16,567 bases of DNA from an uncultured Caryophanales bacterium (GTDB lineage Bacteria; Bacillota_I; Bacilli_A; RFN20; CAG-288): the NCBI GenBank assembly GCA_937896065.1, contig CALBLI010000002.1:1-16567 (forward strand), written 5' to 3'. Made by a program: the position numbers and the translations under genes. The notes under the pieces were generated by a model. That model searched no databases and had not been told where the DNA came from. It saw only the letters and a list, made by a program, of their open reading frames with translations. This document shows, piece after piece, positions 8,200 to 15,971 of this stretch. How positions within the stretch are numbered: position 1 is the stretch's first letter; every line of letters begins with the position of its first letter.

Positions 8200-8409
8200 A
8201 TGTTAAATATTCATTCATCTAGCCATTTGATATTTTCTATATATGAAAAGAAAGATGAAGATAGAAATTTATTAAAAGTTAAAGAAGATATAATAAAGGC
8301 TGGTGGTAAATCTCCTAAATCACTTATAGTTATTACGAAAATGACTAACTCATCTTACCTAAAGGATGATGGAGTATATGTTACTTCAATTTTTGCCTTA
8401 AAAAACTGA
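8200..8409 (+). pseudogene. Probable C-terminal remnant of an AAA/DUF4143-type ATPase gene
   Basis: A 69-codon frame is open here but has no ribosome binding site and a stop codon two codons before its ATG. The product contains EKKDEDRNLLKVKEDI, then GGKSPKSLIVITK, then DDGVYVTSIFAL. To me this order recalls the C-terminal end of ATPases of the AAA/DUF4143 type, where a charged helix is followed by a K-x-L-I-V-I-T strand and a D-G-I/V strand before the end. Nothing upstream in any frame looks like the rest of such a protein. The best reading is a decayed tail of a lost gene; a small real protein is possible. The match is from memory of the family and is weak. Confidence 0.35.
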
Positions 8410-8601
8410 AAATATTAAGTCTTATTGTTAATTATCTTGATTGCTGATACTTTTTAAATCTAACAATAAACTTAGTATGAATTGAATCATGTTTTCTTAA
8501 TTTTGCATCATGTAGCTATTCAAAGATAAAAGCGATATGTTAAATATTAAAAGAACTCAAACAGGTATTTAATAAAAATATCAAAGTAACTACATTTGTA
8601 T
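8410..8601. other. Non-coding stretch before dnaE
   Basis: About 190 bases with stop codons in all plus-strand frames. A 12-base sequence, ATGTTAAATATT, occurs here at about 8538 and also at the start of the remnant at 8200. I see no tRNA, no clear terminator and no strong hairpin. It may be further decayed coding sequence. Confidence 0.4.
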
Positions 8602-8607
8602 TATAAT
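8602..8607 (+). promoter_or_regulatory. -10 box directly before dnaE (candidate leaderless start)
   Basis: TATAAT lies 7 nt before the dnaE ATG at 8615. Transcription normally starts about 7 nt after a -10 box, so the message would begin at or next to the start codon. No Shine-Dalgarno sequence is present. No strong -35 hexamer is seen at 16-18 nt. Confidence 0.45.
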
Positions 8608-8614
8608 TTTAAAT

Positions 8615-11581
8615 ATGAAAGTTTGCTCCTTAAATTTAAAAACAGGTTATAGCTTCTACAATTCAATAATTAAAATTGAAGACTTTTGCAAGCTTGCAAA
8701 AAACTATGGATACGAGATTGTTGGAATAAATGATGAAAATATATACGGATATTTTGAATTTGAAAAGCAGTGCAAAAAATATGATTTAAAACCAATATAT
8801 TTAAAAGAAATTAAAATCAGTTTAGATAATTCATATAAAATTTTTACAGCTTCATTTGTCATCTTAAATGAAAAAGGATATCAAAATATTTTAAAAATTT
8901 ATAAAAACAAGATTTCCATTTTTTCAATAAATGAATTGCTTCTATATAAAGAAGGACTAGCGTTAATTATTCAAACGGATGATGATTTTACACTCACTGG
9001 ATTTCAAAAACATATCGCGCCAACAATTGTTAAAATTAAGAATGAATTTCAAGATAATTTTTATTTTGGATATTCAATTTTATCGTCTAATGATAAAAAT
9101 AACTTAGATGATATATATGAATATGCTGATAATAATGAATACAAACTGATTCCATTTCCATCGATAAGATATAAATACAAAAATGAATGCGGATTATTTG
9201 AAATATTTAAGTCCTGCGATGCTGAAAATAAAGAAGATGATAGTAATGATTATAATCTAGAAAAAAATGGTCCTGAATTTCTTTTAAAAGAAACTGTTTT
9301 TAAATCAATTTATCGAGAGATAGATTTTCAAAATTTAGATTATTTGATTAATAAAATAGACTTTCAGCTTATAAAGAAAAGAGGAAATATTATTAACATT
9401 GATAATGATCAAAAACTTTTAAAAGAAAAATGCTTTGAAGGACTAAAAAAAATAAACAAAGAAAAAGATGATAGTTATTTAAAAAGATTAGAATATGAAT
9501 TAGATACAATTAATAATATGGGATTTAGTAGTTATTTTTTATTGGTTTCAGACTATGTTAATTATGCAAAAAATAATGATATTAAAGTTGGATATGGAAG
9601 AGGATCAGCAGTCGGTTCACTTGTATCATATTTACTAAATATAACTGGATTAGATCCTATCAAGTTCAATTTGTCTTTTGAAAGATTCTTAAACCCTAAA
9701 AGAGCAACTATGCCAGATATTGATATAGATTTTGAAGATAGTAAAAGAGAAGATGTGATTTTATATCTTAAAAGGAAATATGGTGAAGATAAAGTTTGTA
9801 AGATAATAACTTTTTCAAAGCTGAGGCCTAAATCCTCAATCAATTTGCTGGGTAAAGTGTTAAAGTTACCTGAAAATAAAATTAAAGCCATTACTGCATC
9901 TATTTCAAATAACGCAAAAGATTTTAAAGATGCACTAAATGATAAGTATTTAGGTAAAAAATTTAAAACTTTTTATGATGATAAATTGTATTTTGAATTA
10001 TTAAGCAATGCAAACAGATTATTATCATTACCTATTCAAACATCAATTCATGCATCAGGTGTCATCATTTCAAAAGATAGTTTATATAAACAAGTGCCAG
10101 TATCAGATGGAATGACTGGAAATGTACTTGTTGAATTTAATTATTTAGAAGAAATGGGCTTTTTAAAATTCGATATTTTGTCATTGAGTAATTTAAGTTT
10201 TCTTAGAATGATTGAAAATAATATTAAAGATAAATTTAAAGTTGATTCATTGCTTGATAATTTAAATGATAAAGAAACATATCAGATTTTAAATTCATTA
10301 AAACTTGTGGACATCTTCCAATTAGATGAAGGAAATTCTTCCGTTAAAGAAGCTATTAAAATGATCAACATTGAATCTTTTGATGATTTAGCATCACTTC
10401 TTGCTATCTATAGACCAGGTTCAATGAGTTATATTCCCTTATATGCTAAAAGAAAAAATAATCATGAAAAGATAAATTATCTTCATCCATCGCTTGAAAA
10501 GATTTTAAAAAGCACATATGGTATCATGATTTATCAAGAACAAGTTATGGAAGTTGTTAAAGAAATAGCTTCATTTTCACTTGCTGAAGCCGATATTTTT
10601 AGAAGAGCAATCAGTAAGAAGAATGAAGAAGTTATGCAGATGTATAAAGAAAAATTTATCCAAGGTGCTACTAAAAATAATATTGATTTAAAAACAAGTG
10701 AACTTATTTTTAATGATATTTTAAAATTTGCTTCTTATGGTTTTAATAAATCGCATGCTTATGCATATGCATTTTTAACATATATCTTTTTATATTTAAA
10801 AACTCATTATAAAGAAGCTTTCTATAATGCAAGTTATCTAAAAAATCAATTTTCATCTAGCAAAGGACAACGTTTATATTTAGAAATGAAAGAAGTGTAT
10901 ACAAATATAAAAATTGATATTAATTTATCATCATTAAATAACATTTCTTATATGAATGATACATTATATTTACCTTTAAACTCTGTTTCTAAACTTGATG
11001 AAAATATACTTAATAAATTGATTGAATTTAGAAAAGAAAAACCTTTTACTTCCTATAAAGATGTTTTTATAAGATTATCGTCATATATCTATGATTATAA
11101 AGACGAAGAGAAGAAAATTAAAAGTTGCAAGGAAACTTTATCTTCACTTATTTCTGCAGGTAGTTTTGATTGTTTTAATTTAAATAGAGAGACAATGATT
11201 GAAAATGCTAATACATTTTTAAAAGCTGGACGCTTTGTTGATATTTTAAGTAAACAAGAAATTGCTTATAAAAAAGAAAATGTTGGTCTAAAGTTTTACT
11301 TAGAAAAAAATATATTAGGTGTTGTCATTTCAAATGATTTAGGAAGAAAAAATAATGAAGCATACTTATATGTGATTGATATAATCAATATGTCTAAGAA
11401 AAGTAAATTGATTTTAAGTGATGGAATAAAAGAGTATAATTTATACTTTGAAGGTAAAGAAAAAATAGAAAGATATTCTTTCTTCCATATCAAAGCTGAC
11501 TTTACTAAAACAGTTTTATTTCCCAGTTATATTAAATATTTAGGTCAGGAGATTAAAGATGAACAAAACACACATAATTGA
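8615..11581 (+). CDS. dnaE: DNA polymerase III alpha subunit, DnaE type
   Basis: DnaE is a C-family DNA polymerase. The 988-residue product has a PHP domain (about 1-200), a palm with YGRGSAVGS (327-335), catalytic PDIDIDFED with D368, D370 and D372, a third acidic residue D520 in FDILSL, HASGVIIS, the fingers region IYQEQVMEV and FASYGFNKSHAYAYA, a helix-hairpin-helix part and a short OB-like end. It is shorter than Bacillus DnaE (about 1115 residues). The PHP metal ligands look lost: the usual HxH near residue 8 reads LNLKT and the usual TDH reads NDE at 39-41, so proofreading by this domain is unlikely. ATG at 8615 fits the family N-terminus but has no ribosome binding site. The 3' end overlaps polA by 23 bp. 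Whether it is the main replicase or a partner of PolC cannot be told here. Confidence 0.95.
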   Translation: MKVCSLNLKTGYSFYNSIIKIEDFCKLAKNYGYEIVGINDENIYGYFEFEKQCKKYDLKPIYLKEIKISLDNSYKIFTASFVILNEKGYQNILKIYKNKISIFSINELLLYKEGLALIIQTDDDFTLTGFQKHIAPTIVKIKNEFQDNFYFGYSILSSNDKNNLDDIYEYADNNEYKLIPFPSIRYKYKNECGLFEIFKSCDAENKEDDSNDYNLEKNGPEFLLKETVFKSIYREIDFQNLDYLINKIDFQLIKKRGNIINIDNDQKLLKEKCFEGLKKINKEKDDSYLKRLEYELDTINNMGFSSYFLLVSDYVNYAKNNDIKVGYGRGSAVGSLVSYLLNITGLDPIKFNLSFERFLNPKRATMPDIDIDFEDSKREDVILYLKRKYGEDKVCKIITFSKLRPKSSINLLGKVLKLPENKIKAITASISNNAKDFKDALNDKYLGKKFKTFYDDKLYFELLSNANRLLSLPIQTSIHASGVIISKDSLYKQVPVSDGMTGNVLVEFNYLEEMGFLKFDILSLSNLSFLRMIENNIKDKFKVDSLLDNLNDKETYQILNSLKLVDIFQLDEGNSSVKEAIKMINIESFDDLASLLAIYRPGSMSYIPLYAKRKNNHEKINYLHPSLEKILKSTYGIMIYQEQVMEVVKEIASFSLAEADIFRRAISKKNEEVMQMYKEKFIQGATKNNIDLKTSELIFNDILKFASYGFNKSHAYAYAFLTYIFLYLKTHYKEAFYNASYLKNQFSSSKGQRLYLEMKEVYTNIKIDINLSSLNNISYMNDTLYLPLNSVSKLDENILNKLIEFRKEKPFTSYKDVFIRLSSYIYDYKDEEKKIKSCKETLSSLISAGSFDCFNLNRETMIENANTFLKAGRFVDILSKQEIAYKKENVGLKFYLEKNILGVVISNDLGRKNNEAYLYVIDIINMSKKSKLILSDGIKEYNLYFEGKEKIERYSFFHIKADFTKTVLFPSYIKYLGQEIKDEQNTHN

Positions 11582-14165
11582 TGGTAATTCATTATTATTT
11601 AGAGCGTATTATTCAACAGCCTACACTGGTAATTTTATGAGAACAAGTGATGGTATACCAACTAACGCTATTTTTGCTTTCCATAACATGATTAAAACAA
11701 TCAAAGAAAAAGTTGAAAGTGGTGATCATCTTTTTGTTGCATTTGATACTGGAAAAAAGACTAAAAGAAAAGAAGAATTTGAAGACTATAAAGCTCAAAG
11801 AAAAAAAGTCGATGATGAGCTTATTGCTCAAATGCCTATAGCTAGAGAAATGCTTGACAAGATGTCAATTTTTCATGATGAAATTGAAGGCTATGAAGGT
11901 GATGATTTGTGTGGTTCAATGACTAGGGTTGCTTTAGAAAATAATGATGAAGTATGCTTATATACTTCTGATAAAGATTTCTTGCAGTTATGTGCATTGT
12001 CAGATAAAGTCACTATTTGCTTTTTAAAAAAAGGAATGAGTGAAACTGAGAAATATACTAAAGGAAATATGCTTGAGAAATTTGGACTCAATGCTGATCA
12101 AATAACAGATTATAAAGGAATTGCAGGTGATAGTTCTGACAATTATAAAGGTATTAAAGGTATTGGTGAAAAAACAGCTAAGAAACTTTTAACAGAACAT
12201 GGTCATTTAGAAGATGTAATAAAGTATTTTAAAGCAAATCCAGATGGTAAGCTTGCTAGTAAAATAATTGAAGGTGAAACAGAAGCATTGTTTTTTAAAA
12301 AACTAGCAATGATTGATACTACTATGGATATGAAAAAAGATTATGAAAAATCTCTGTATACTCCTTATCAAAAAGAAATGCTAAGAAGCTTCTATTTAAA
12401 ATATCAGTTAAATAATTTTTTAAAGGCTATCGATAAATTAAAAGATATTAAATCAAATGATGATCCAATATCTCTATTTACAAGTGAGGATAGTGAAACA
12501 GAAAAAATCGATATTATTAACATTAAAAGTTTTCATGAAATTCAAAATAAAGACGATTTGTCGTTAGTATATTCTTCAAATTCAGAAAATGAAAATATCG
12601 CCTTTTTATATGGGTTTTATTTTTCTGATGGAAAGAAAGTGTACCTGCTTAAAAAAGATGATGCTATAAAGGATGATAGTTTCATTTCTTATCTAAAAAG
12701 TGATGCTAAAAAATGTGTTTATGATTATAAGAGCTTGGATGTGCTACTAATTAATAATTCTTTTCCAAAAATTAATAATGTCACTTTTGATTTTCTTTTA
12801 GCTACTTATTTATTAAACCCAGATAATGGTCAAAAAAGAGAAGATATTTTCTTATATTATGACATAGATATCAATGCAACTGCTGATAAAGATGCTTATA
12901 CTTCTTATTATGTTAGTAAGCTTAAAGATAAAGTTTTAAATAACTTGAAGAAAGACGAACTCTATAATTTATTTAAAAATATTGAGATTCCTTTATCTGA
13001 AGTTTTAGCTGATATGGAAATAGAAGGATTTCCAATTGATTTGAAAGTCTTAAGTGAGATTGATAAAGAATATTCTGATTATTTAAATACACTTGAGAAA
13101 GAGATAAAGGAAATAGCTGGCATTGATTTTAATATTTCATCTCCTAAACAAGTAGAAGATGTACTATTTAATAAACTTCAAATTAAAAGAAATAAAGGTG
13201 AAAAAGGAACATCAATTGAAGTCTTAAAAGCACATTTTAATGATAATCCCGTAGTTGGTAAAATCATATTATATAGGCTATATAGTAAATTAGTAACAGG
13301 TTATACGAAAGCCTTACCAAAACATGTCTTTAAAGATGGTAAAATCCATGCTATTTATAATCAAGCATTAACAACAACAGGAAGACTTTCAATGTCAGAG
13401 CCTAATCTTCAAAATATATCAATTAGAAATGAAGATGGTAAAGCAATCAGAAAAGCTTTTTATTATAAAGAAGATAATATCAATATTTTGTCATTAGATT
13501 ATTCACAAATTGAACTGAGAATGCTTGCAACTATTGCAAATATTGAAATATTAAAAGAGTTATTTAAAGAAGGTGACGATATTCACAAAGCAACTGCTAG
13601 TAAAGTTTTTAATGTTAAAATGGATGAGGTTACACCTGATATGAGAAGAAAAGCTAAAGCTGTTAATTTCGGTATTGTGTATGGCATTTCTCCTTATGGT
13701 TTATCAGAACAACTATCAATTTCAGTTTCTGAAGCTAAAGAACTTATTGAGCAGTTTAAATCTACTTTTGTTGGTTTAGAAGAATTCCAAAATAAGACTA
13801 TCGAGTTTGCTAAAGAACATTCATATGTCAAAACAATACTTGGAAGAAGAAGATATTTAAATGACATCAATTCTTCAAATAGAATGTTAGCTGCTTTTTC
13901 TTCTCGTGCAGCTACAAATGCTGTCATTCAAGGAAGTGCAGCTGACTTAATAAAAAGTGGTATGATCAAATGCCAAGAAATTTTAAAAGGTTATAAATCA
14001 AAAATTATTTTGCAAATTCATGACGAATTATTATTTAAAATATATGATGATGAAAAGGATGTACTTGTCTCTAAGTTGATTTATCAAATGGAACATGCAT
14101 TAGATATTGATGTTCCTTTAAAAGTTGATGGCGATTTAAAGAAAACATGGTATGAGGTGCACTGA
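11559..14165 (+). CDS. polA: DNA polymerase I
   Basis: PolA removes RNA primers and fills gaps in replication and repair. The 868-residue product has a 5' nuclease domain (about 1-290; IDGNSLLFRAYY, EGYEGDDLCG, TSDKDFLQL, DYKGIAGDSSDN from D184), a 3'-5' exonuclease-like domain (about 305-470) and a polymerase domain (about 470-868). Motif A is LDYSQIELRM with D647, motif B RRKAKAVNFGIVYG at 696-709 with F704, motif C QIHDELLF with D822 and E823. The exonuclease domain lacks the DxE pair (LSLVYSSNSENE in its place), so proofreading is probably absent, as in Bacillus PolA. The start lies inside dnaE with AGGAG at 11547-11551. The stop codon is 1 nt before the next gene, so dnaE, polA and mutM-coaE form one operon. 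Confidence 0.96.
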   Translation: MNKTHIIDGNSLLFRAYYSTAYTGNFMRTSDGIPTNAIFAFHNMIKTIKEKVESGDHLFVAFDTGKKTKRKEEFEDYKAQRKKVDDELIAQMPIAREMLDKMSIFHDEIEGYEGDDLCGSMTRVALENNDEVCLYTSDKDFLQLCALSDKVTICFLKKGMSETEKYTKGNMLEKFGLNADQITDYKGIAGDSSDNYKGIKGIGEKTAKKLLTEHGHLEDVIKYFKANPDGKLASKIIEGETEALFFKKLAMIDTTMDMKKDYEKSLYTPYQKEMLRSFYLKYQLNNFLKAIDKLKDIKSNDDPISLFTSEDSETEKIDIINIKSFHEIQNKDDLSLVYSSNSENENIAFLYGFYFSDGKKVYLLKKDDAIKDDSFISYLKSDAKKCVYDYKSLDVLLINNSFPKINNVTFDFLLATYLLNPDNGQKREDIFLYYDIDINATADKDAYTSYYVSKLKDKVLNNLKKDELYNLFKNIEIPLSEVLADMEIEGFPIDLKVLSEIDKEYSDYLNTLEKEIKEIAGIDFNISSPKQVEDVLFNKLQIKRNKGEKGTSIEVLKAHFNDNPVVGKIILYRLYSKLVTGYTKALPKHVFKDGKIHAIYNQALTTTGRLSMSEPNLQNISIRNEDGKAIRKAFYYKEDNINILSLDYSQIELRMLATIANIEILKELFKEGDDIHKATASKVFNVKMDEVTPDMRRKAKAVNFGIVYGISPYGLSEQLSISVSEAKELIEQFKSTFVGLEEFQNKTIEFAKEHSYVKTILGRRRYLNDINSSNRMLAAFSSRAATNAVIQGSAADLIKSGMIKCQEILKGYKSKIILQIHDELLFKIYDDEKDVLVSKLIYQMEHALDIDVPLKVDGDLKKTWYEVH

Positions 14166-14166
14166 T

Positions 14167-15543
14167 ATGCCAGAGCTACCAGAAGTTGAAACAGTAAAAA
14201 GAGAACTATTAAATATAAAGAATAAAGTTCTAGACAAGCCAATAATTTATTATGCTAATTGCATAAAAACTCCTATAGATGAATATGAAAATGGTTTGGT
14301 TAATAATTGGGTAATTGATATAGATAGATATGGTAAATTCTTGATTATTAAATTATCAAATAATACTAAAATTTTATTTCACCTAAGGATGGAAGGTAAA
14401 TTATTTGTTGTTGATAAAAATAACCATTCAATTAAACACTTATCATTATTCATCCCCTTTTTAAATTCAAATGATGGATTGGCTTTTTATGATACAAGAA
14501 AATTTGGTGTTACATATTTACTTAAGAATGAAGATAAAGGACCATTAGCAAAACTTGGAAAAGAACCATTTGAAATAGAAAATGCTAGTTATCTCTACAG
14601 TAAATATCATAAGTCTAATAAATATTTAAAAGAGCTTCTTTTGAATCAAGAAATTATGTGTGGATTAGGAAATATTTATGCTGATGAAGTTTTATTCTCT
14701 TCCTCTTTATCACCATTTATGAAAGGCAAAGATGTGACTTTAAAACAATGTGATGACATTTTAGAAAATTCAAAAAAGATATTAAATGAAGCTATCTTAA
14801 ACAAAGGTTCAACTATTAGAACATATAAGGCTAGTCAGCATGTTAAAGGCTCATTTCAAAGCTTCTTAAAAGTTTACTCAAGAGAAAATCAAAAATGTTT
14901 AAAATGTAATAGCTACTTCATAAAGAAAAGAAAGCTTGATGGAAGAGGAACATCATATTGCAGTAAATGCCAGCATACTGGTTATAGCATCTGTATAACA
15001 GGTAAAATAGCTTCAGGTAAGAGCGAAGTTTTAAAAATGCTAAAAGAAAGAAATTTTGTAATTTTTTCAGCTGATGATGAAATAAAAAACATGTATCAAG
15101 ATGCAAGCTTTTTAAAAGTATTAAAAAATAAATTTTCTTTAATTTTTGATAACAATAAATTGAATAAAGAAAAAATATTTAAGTTGTTGTTTTCTGATGA
15201 TAAATTTAATCGCGAGTATTTATCTTGCATCAATAGTGAATTAAAAAAGAGAATAAATGAATTCATTATTAAAAATGATGGCGTTAAGAAAGCATTTGAA
15301 GTTCCACGAGTTTTTGATGCCAAAATGGAAAAAATGTTTGATTTTATAATAGGTGTAGAATCTATTAATCAGGAAAAACATTTGATCAAACGTGAAAAAA
15401 ATAATAATAGATTATCGTTTAATAAACTCAATGCTTATGATTCTAATATAGATAAAATAGATTATATTATTCATAATGATTTTGAGTTAAAAAGTCTTGA
15501 AGAAGAAGTTGATAAAATGATTTTATTTATTGATGAGAAGTAA
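14167..15543 (+). CDS. mutM-coaE: MutM (Fpg) DNA glycosylase fused to CoaE (dephospho-CoA kinase)
   Basis: One frame of 458 residues encodes two enzymes. Residues 1-269 are formamidopyrimidine-DNA glycosylase, which excises 8-oxoguanine and cuts the abasic site: catalytic P2 and E3 in MPELPEVE, K57 in DRYGKFL, M75, R111 and F113, GLGNIYADE with N169, and a zinc finger with C244, C247, C265 and C268 plus R260. Residues 272-458 are dephospho-CoA kinase, the last step of CoA synthesis: P-loop GKIASGKS at 279-286, FSADDEI at 300-306, VPRVFDAKMEKMFDFIIGV at 379-397 and a lid-like HLIKRE. Only 10 residues separate the last zinc cysteine from the P-loop. I chose ATG at 14167, not 14152, because MutM needs proline next to Met1 and GAGGTG lies 7 nt upstream. 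B. subtilis has polA, mutM and coaE as near neighbours, so fusion by loss of spacing is plausible. The CoaE half is the more diverged. Confidence 0.93.
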   Translation: MPELPEVETVKRELLNIKNKVLDKPIIYYANCIKTPIDEYENGLVNNWVIDIDRYGKFLIIKLSNNTKILFHLRMEGKLFVVDKNNHSIKHLSLFIPFLNSNDGLAFYDTRKFGVTYLLKNEDKGPLAKLGKEPFEIENASYLYSKYHKSNKYLKELLLNQEIMCGLGNIYADEVLFSSSLSPFMKGKDVTLKQCDDILENSKKILNEAILNKGSTIRTYKASQHVKGSFQSFLKVYSRENQKCLKCNSYFIKKRKLDGRGTSYCSKCQHTGYSICITGKIASGKSEVLKMLKERNFVIFSADDEIKNMYQDASFLKVLKNKFSLIFDNNKLNKEKIFKLLFSDDKFNREYLSCINSELKKRINEFIIKNDGVKKAFEVPRVFDAKMEKMFDFIIGVESINQEKHLIKREKNNNRLSFNKLNAYDSNIDKIDYIIHNDFELKSLEEEVDKMILFIDEK

Positions 15544-15698
15544 GTTTAATTGCTTGTAGTTAAATGAATAATTGCAGTTATTATTAGAGTTATCCATATA
15601 AAAAAATACGTTCACATTTGCCTGCTTTAATATATTGATTTATTAAACTTTTAAATTGTAAATTTTAAAATAGTTAAAAAACAATTTATATAATTTTC
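15544..15698. other. AT-rich intergenic stretch after mutM-coaE
   Basis: About 155 bases with no open frame of note. I see only weak AT-rich inverted repeats and no hairpin followed by a T-run, so the terminator of the dnaE operon is not identified. Confidence 0.5.
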
Positions 15699-15727
15699 TT
15701 GTCAATAGAAGGAAGTTTTGCTATCAT
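15699..15727 (+). promoter_or_regulatory. Sigma-A promoter of the riboswitch transcript
   Basis: TTGTCA (15699-15704) and TATCAT (15722-15727) are separated by exactly 17 nt. Transcription should start near 15734, just before the first helix of the riboswitch. Confidence 0.75.
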
Positions 15728-15737
15728 ATTTGCATAC

Positions 15738-15908
15738 ATCGAGATAGAGGAGCACTTACGTCAAAGTAAAATAACTATTGGTCAATGAGTTATTTGAAAG
15801 GTAAGAAGTGCCGAAACAGTCAAAGTAAAAGTCCATTGAAATGACTAGTTGGTGCCTGGTGGAAATACCTCATGCACTCTCCAGAAAATCTGGTTGGAAC
15901 TATTGATA
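15738..15908 (+). ncRNA. Lysine riboswitch aptamer (L box)
   Basis: The RNA folds into the five-helix lysine aptamer. P1 pairs 15738-15747 with 15900-15907 (ATAG/CTAT and ATC/GAT). P2 pairs GCACTT (15752-15757) with AAGTGC (15806-15811), with an inner stem ATAACT (15771-15776) / AGTTAT (15788-15793). P3 pairs AGTCA (15818-15822) with TGACT (15842-15846). P4 pairs GTGC (15852-15855) with GCAC (15874-15877). P5 pairs CCAGA (15881-15885) with TCTGG (15889-15893). The junction GTGCCGAAAC matches the conserved GCCGAAG-like core. Loop 2 TCAATG (15782-15787) and loop 3 CATTGA (15834-15839) are exact complements, as expected for the known L2-L3 kissing contact. It controls a solute-binding protein gene. 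Confidence 0.9.
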
Positions 15909-15911
15909 CGA

Positions 15912-15971
15912 ACCCTAAATTATTTAGATCGCATTGATAGAAATGCGATGTAGATAGGAGGGTCTTTTTTT
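15912..15971 (+). terminator. Riboswitch expression platform: terminator hairpin that also covers the ribosome binding site
   Basis: An 8-bp stem (15928-15935 with 15942-15949) is enclosed by ACCCT (15912-15916) pairing with AGGGT (15959-15963), and seven T's follow at 15965-15971. The outer right arm is part of the ribosome binding site GGAGG (15957-15961). Folding would therefore both end transcription and hide the site. The antiterminator partner is not certain; the 3' strand of P1 (CTAT) can pair with GATAG in this region. Confidence 0.65.

Noticed and set aside
13694..13927. Antisense open frame within polA
   Set aside because: No ribosome binding site and no recognisable domain; it lies opposite the conserved polymerase domain and is explained by codon bias on the coding strand.
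11559..14165. Possible recoding of TGA as tryptophan (mycoplasma code)
   Set aside because: dnaE, polA and the sigma-like gene all end properly at TGA, and tryptophans are TGG throughout.
14152..14166. Earlier in-frame ATG for mutM-coaE inside polA
   Set aside because: MutM needs proline as the mature first residue; ATG at 14167 gives MPELPEVE and has GAGGTG at the right distance.
15644..15680. AT-rich imperfect inverted repeat after mutM-coaE considered as terminator
   Set aside because: The stem is interrupted and made of A-T pairs, and the bases after it on the plus strand are A's, not T's.
15760..15830. Repeats considered as a CRISPR-like array
   Set aside because: Only two copies of 12 bases, both inside the lysine riboswitch, with no cas genes nearby.
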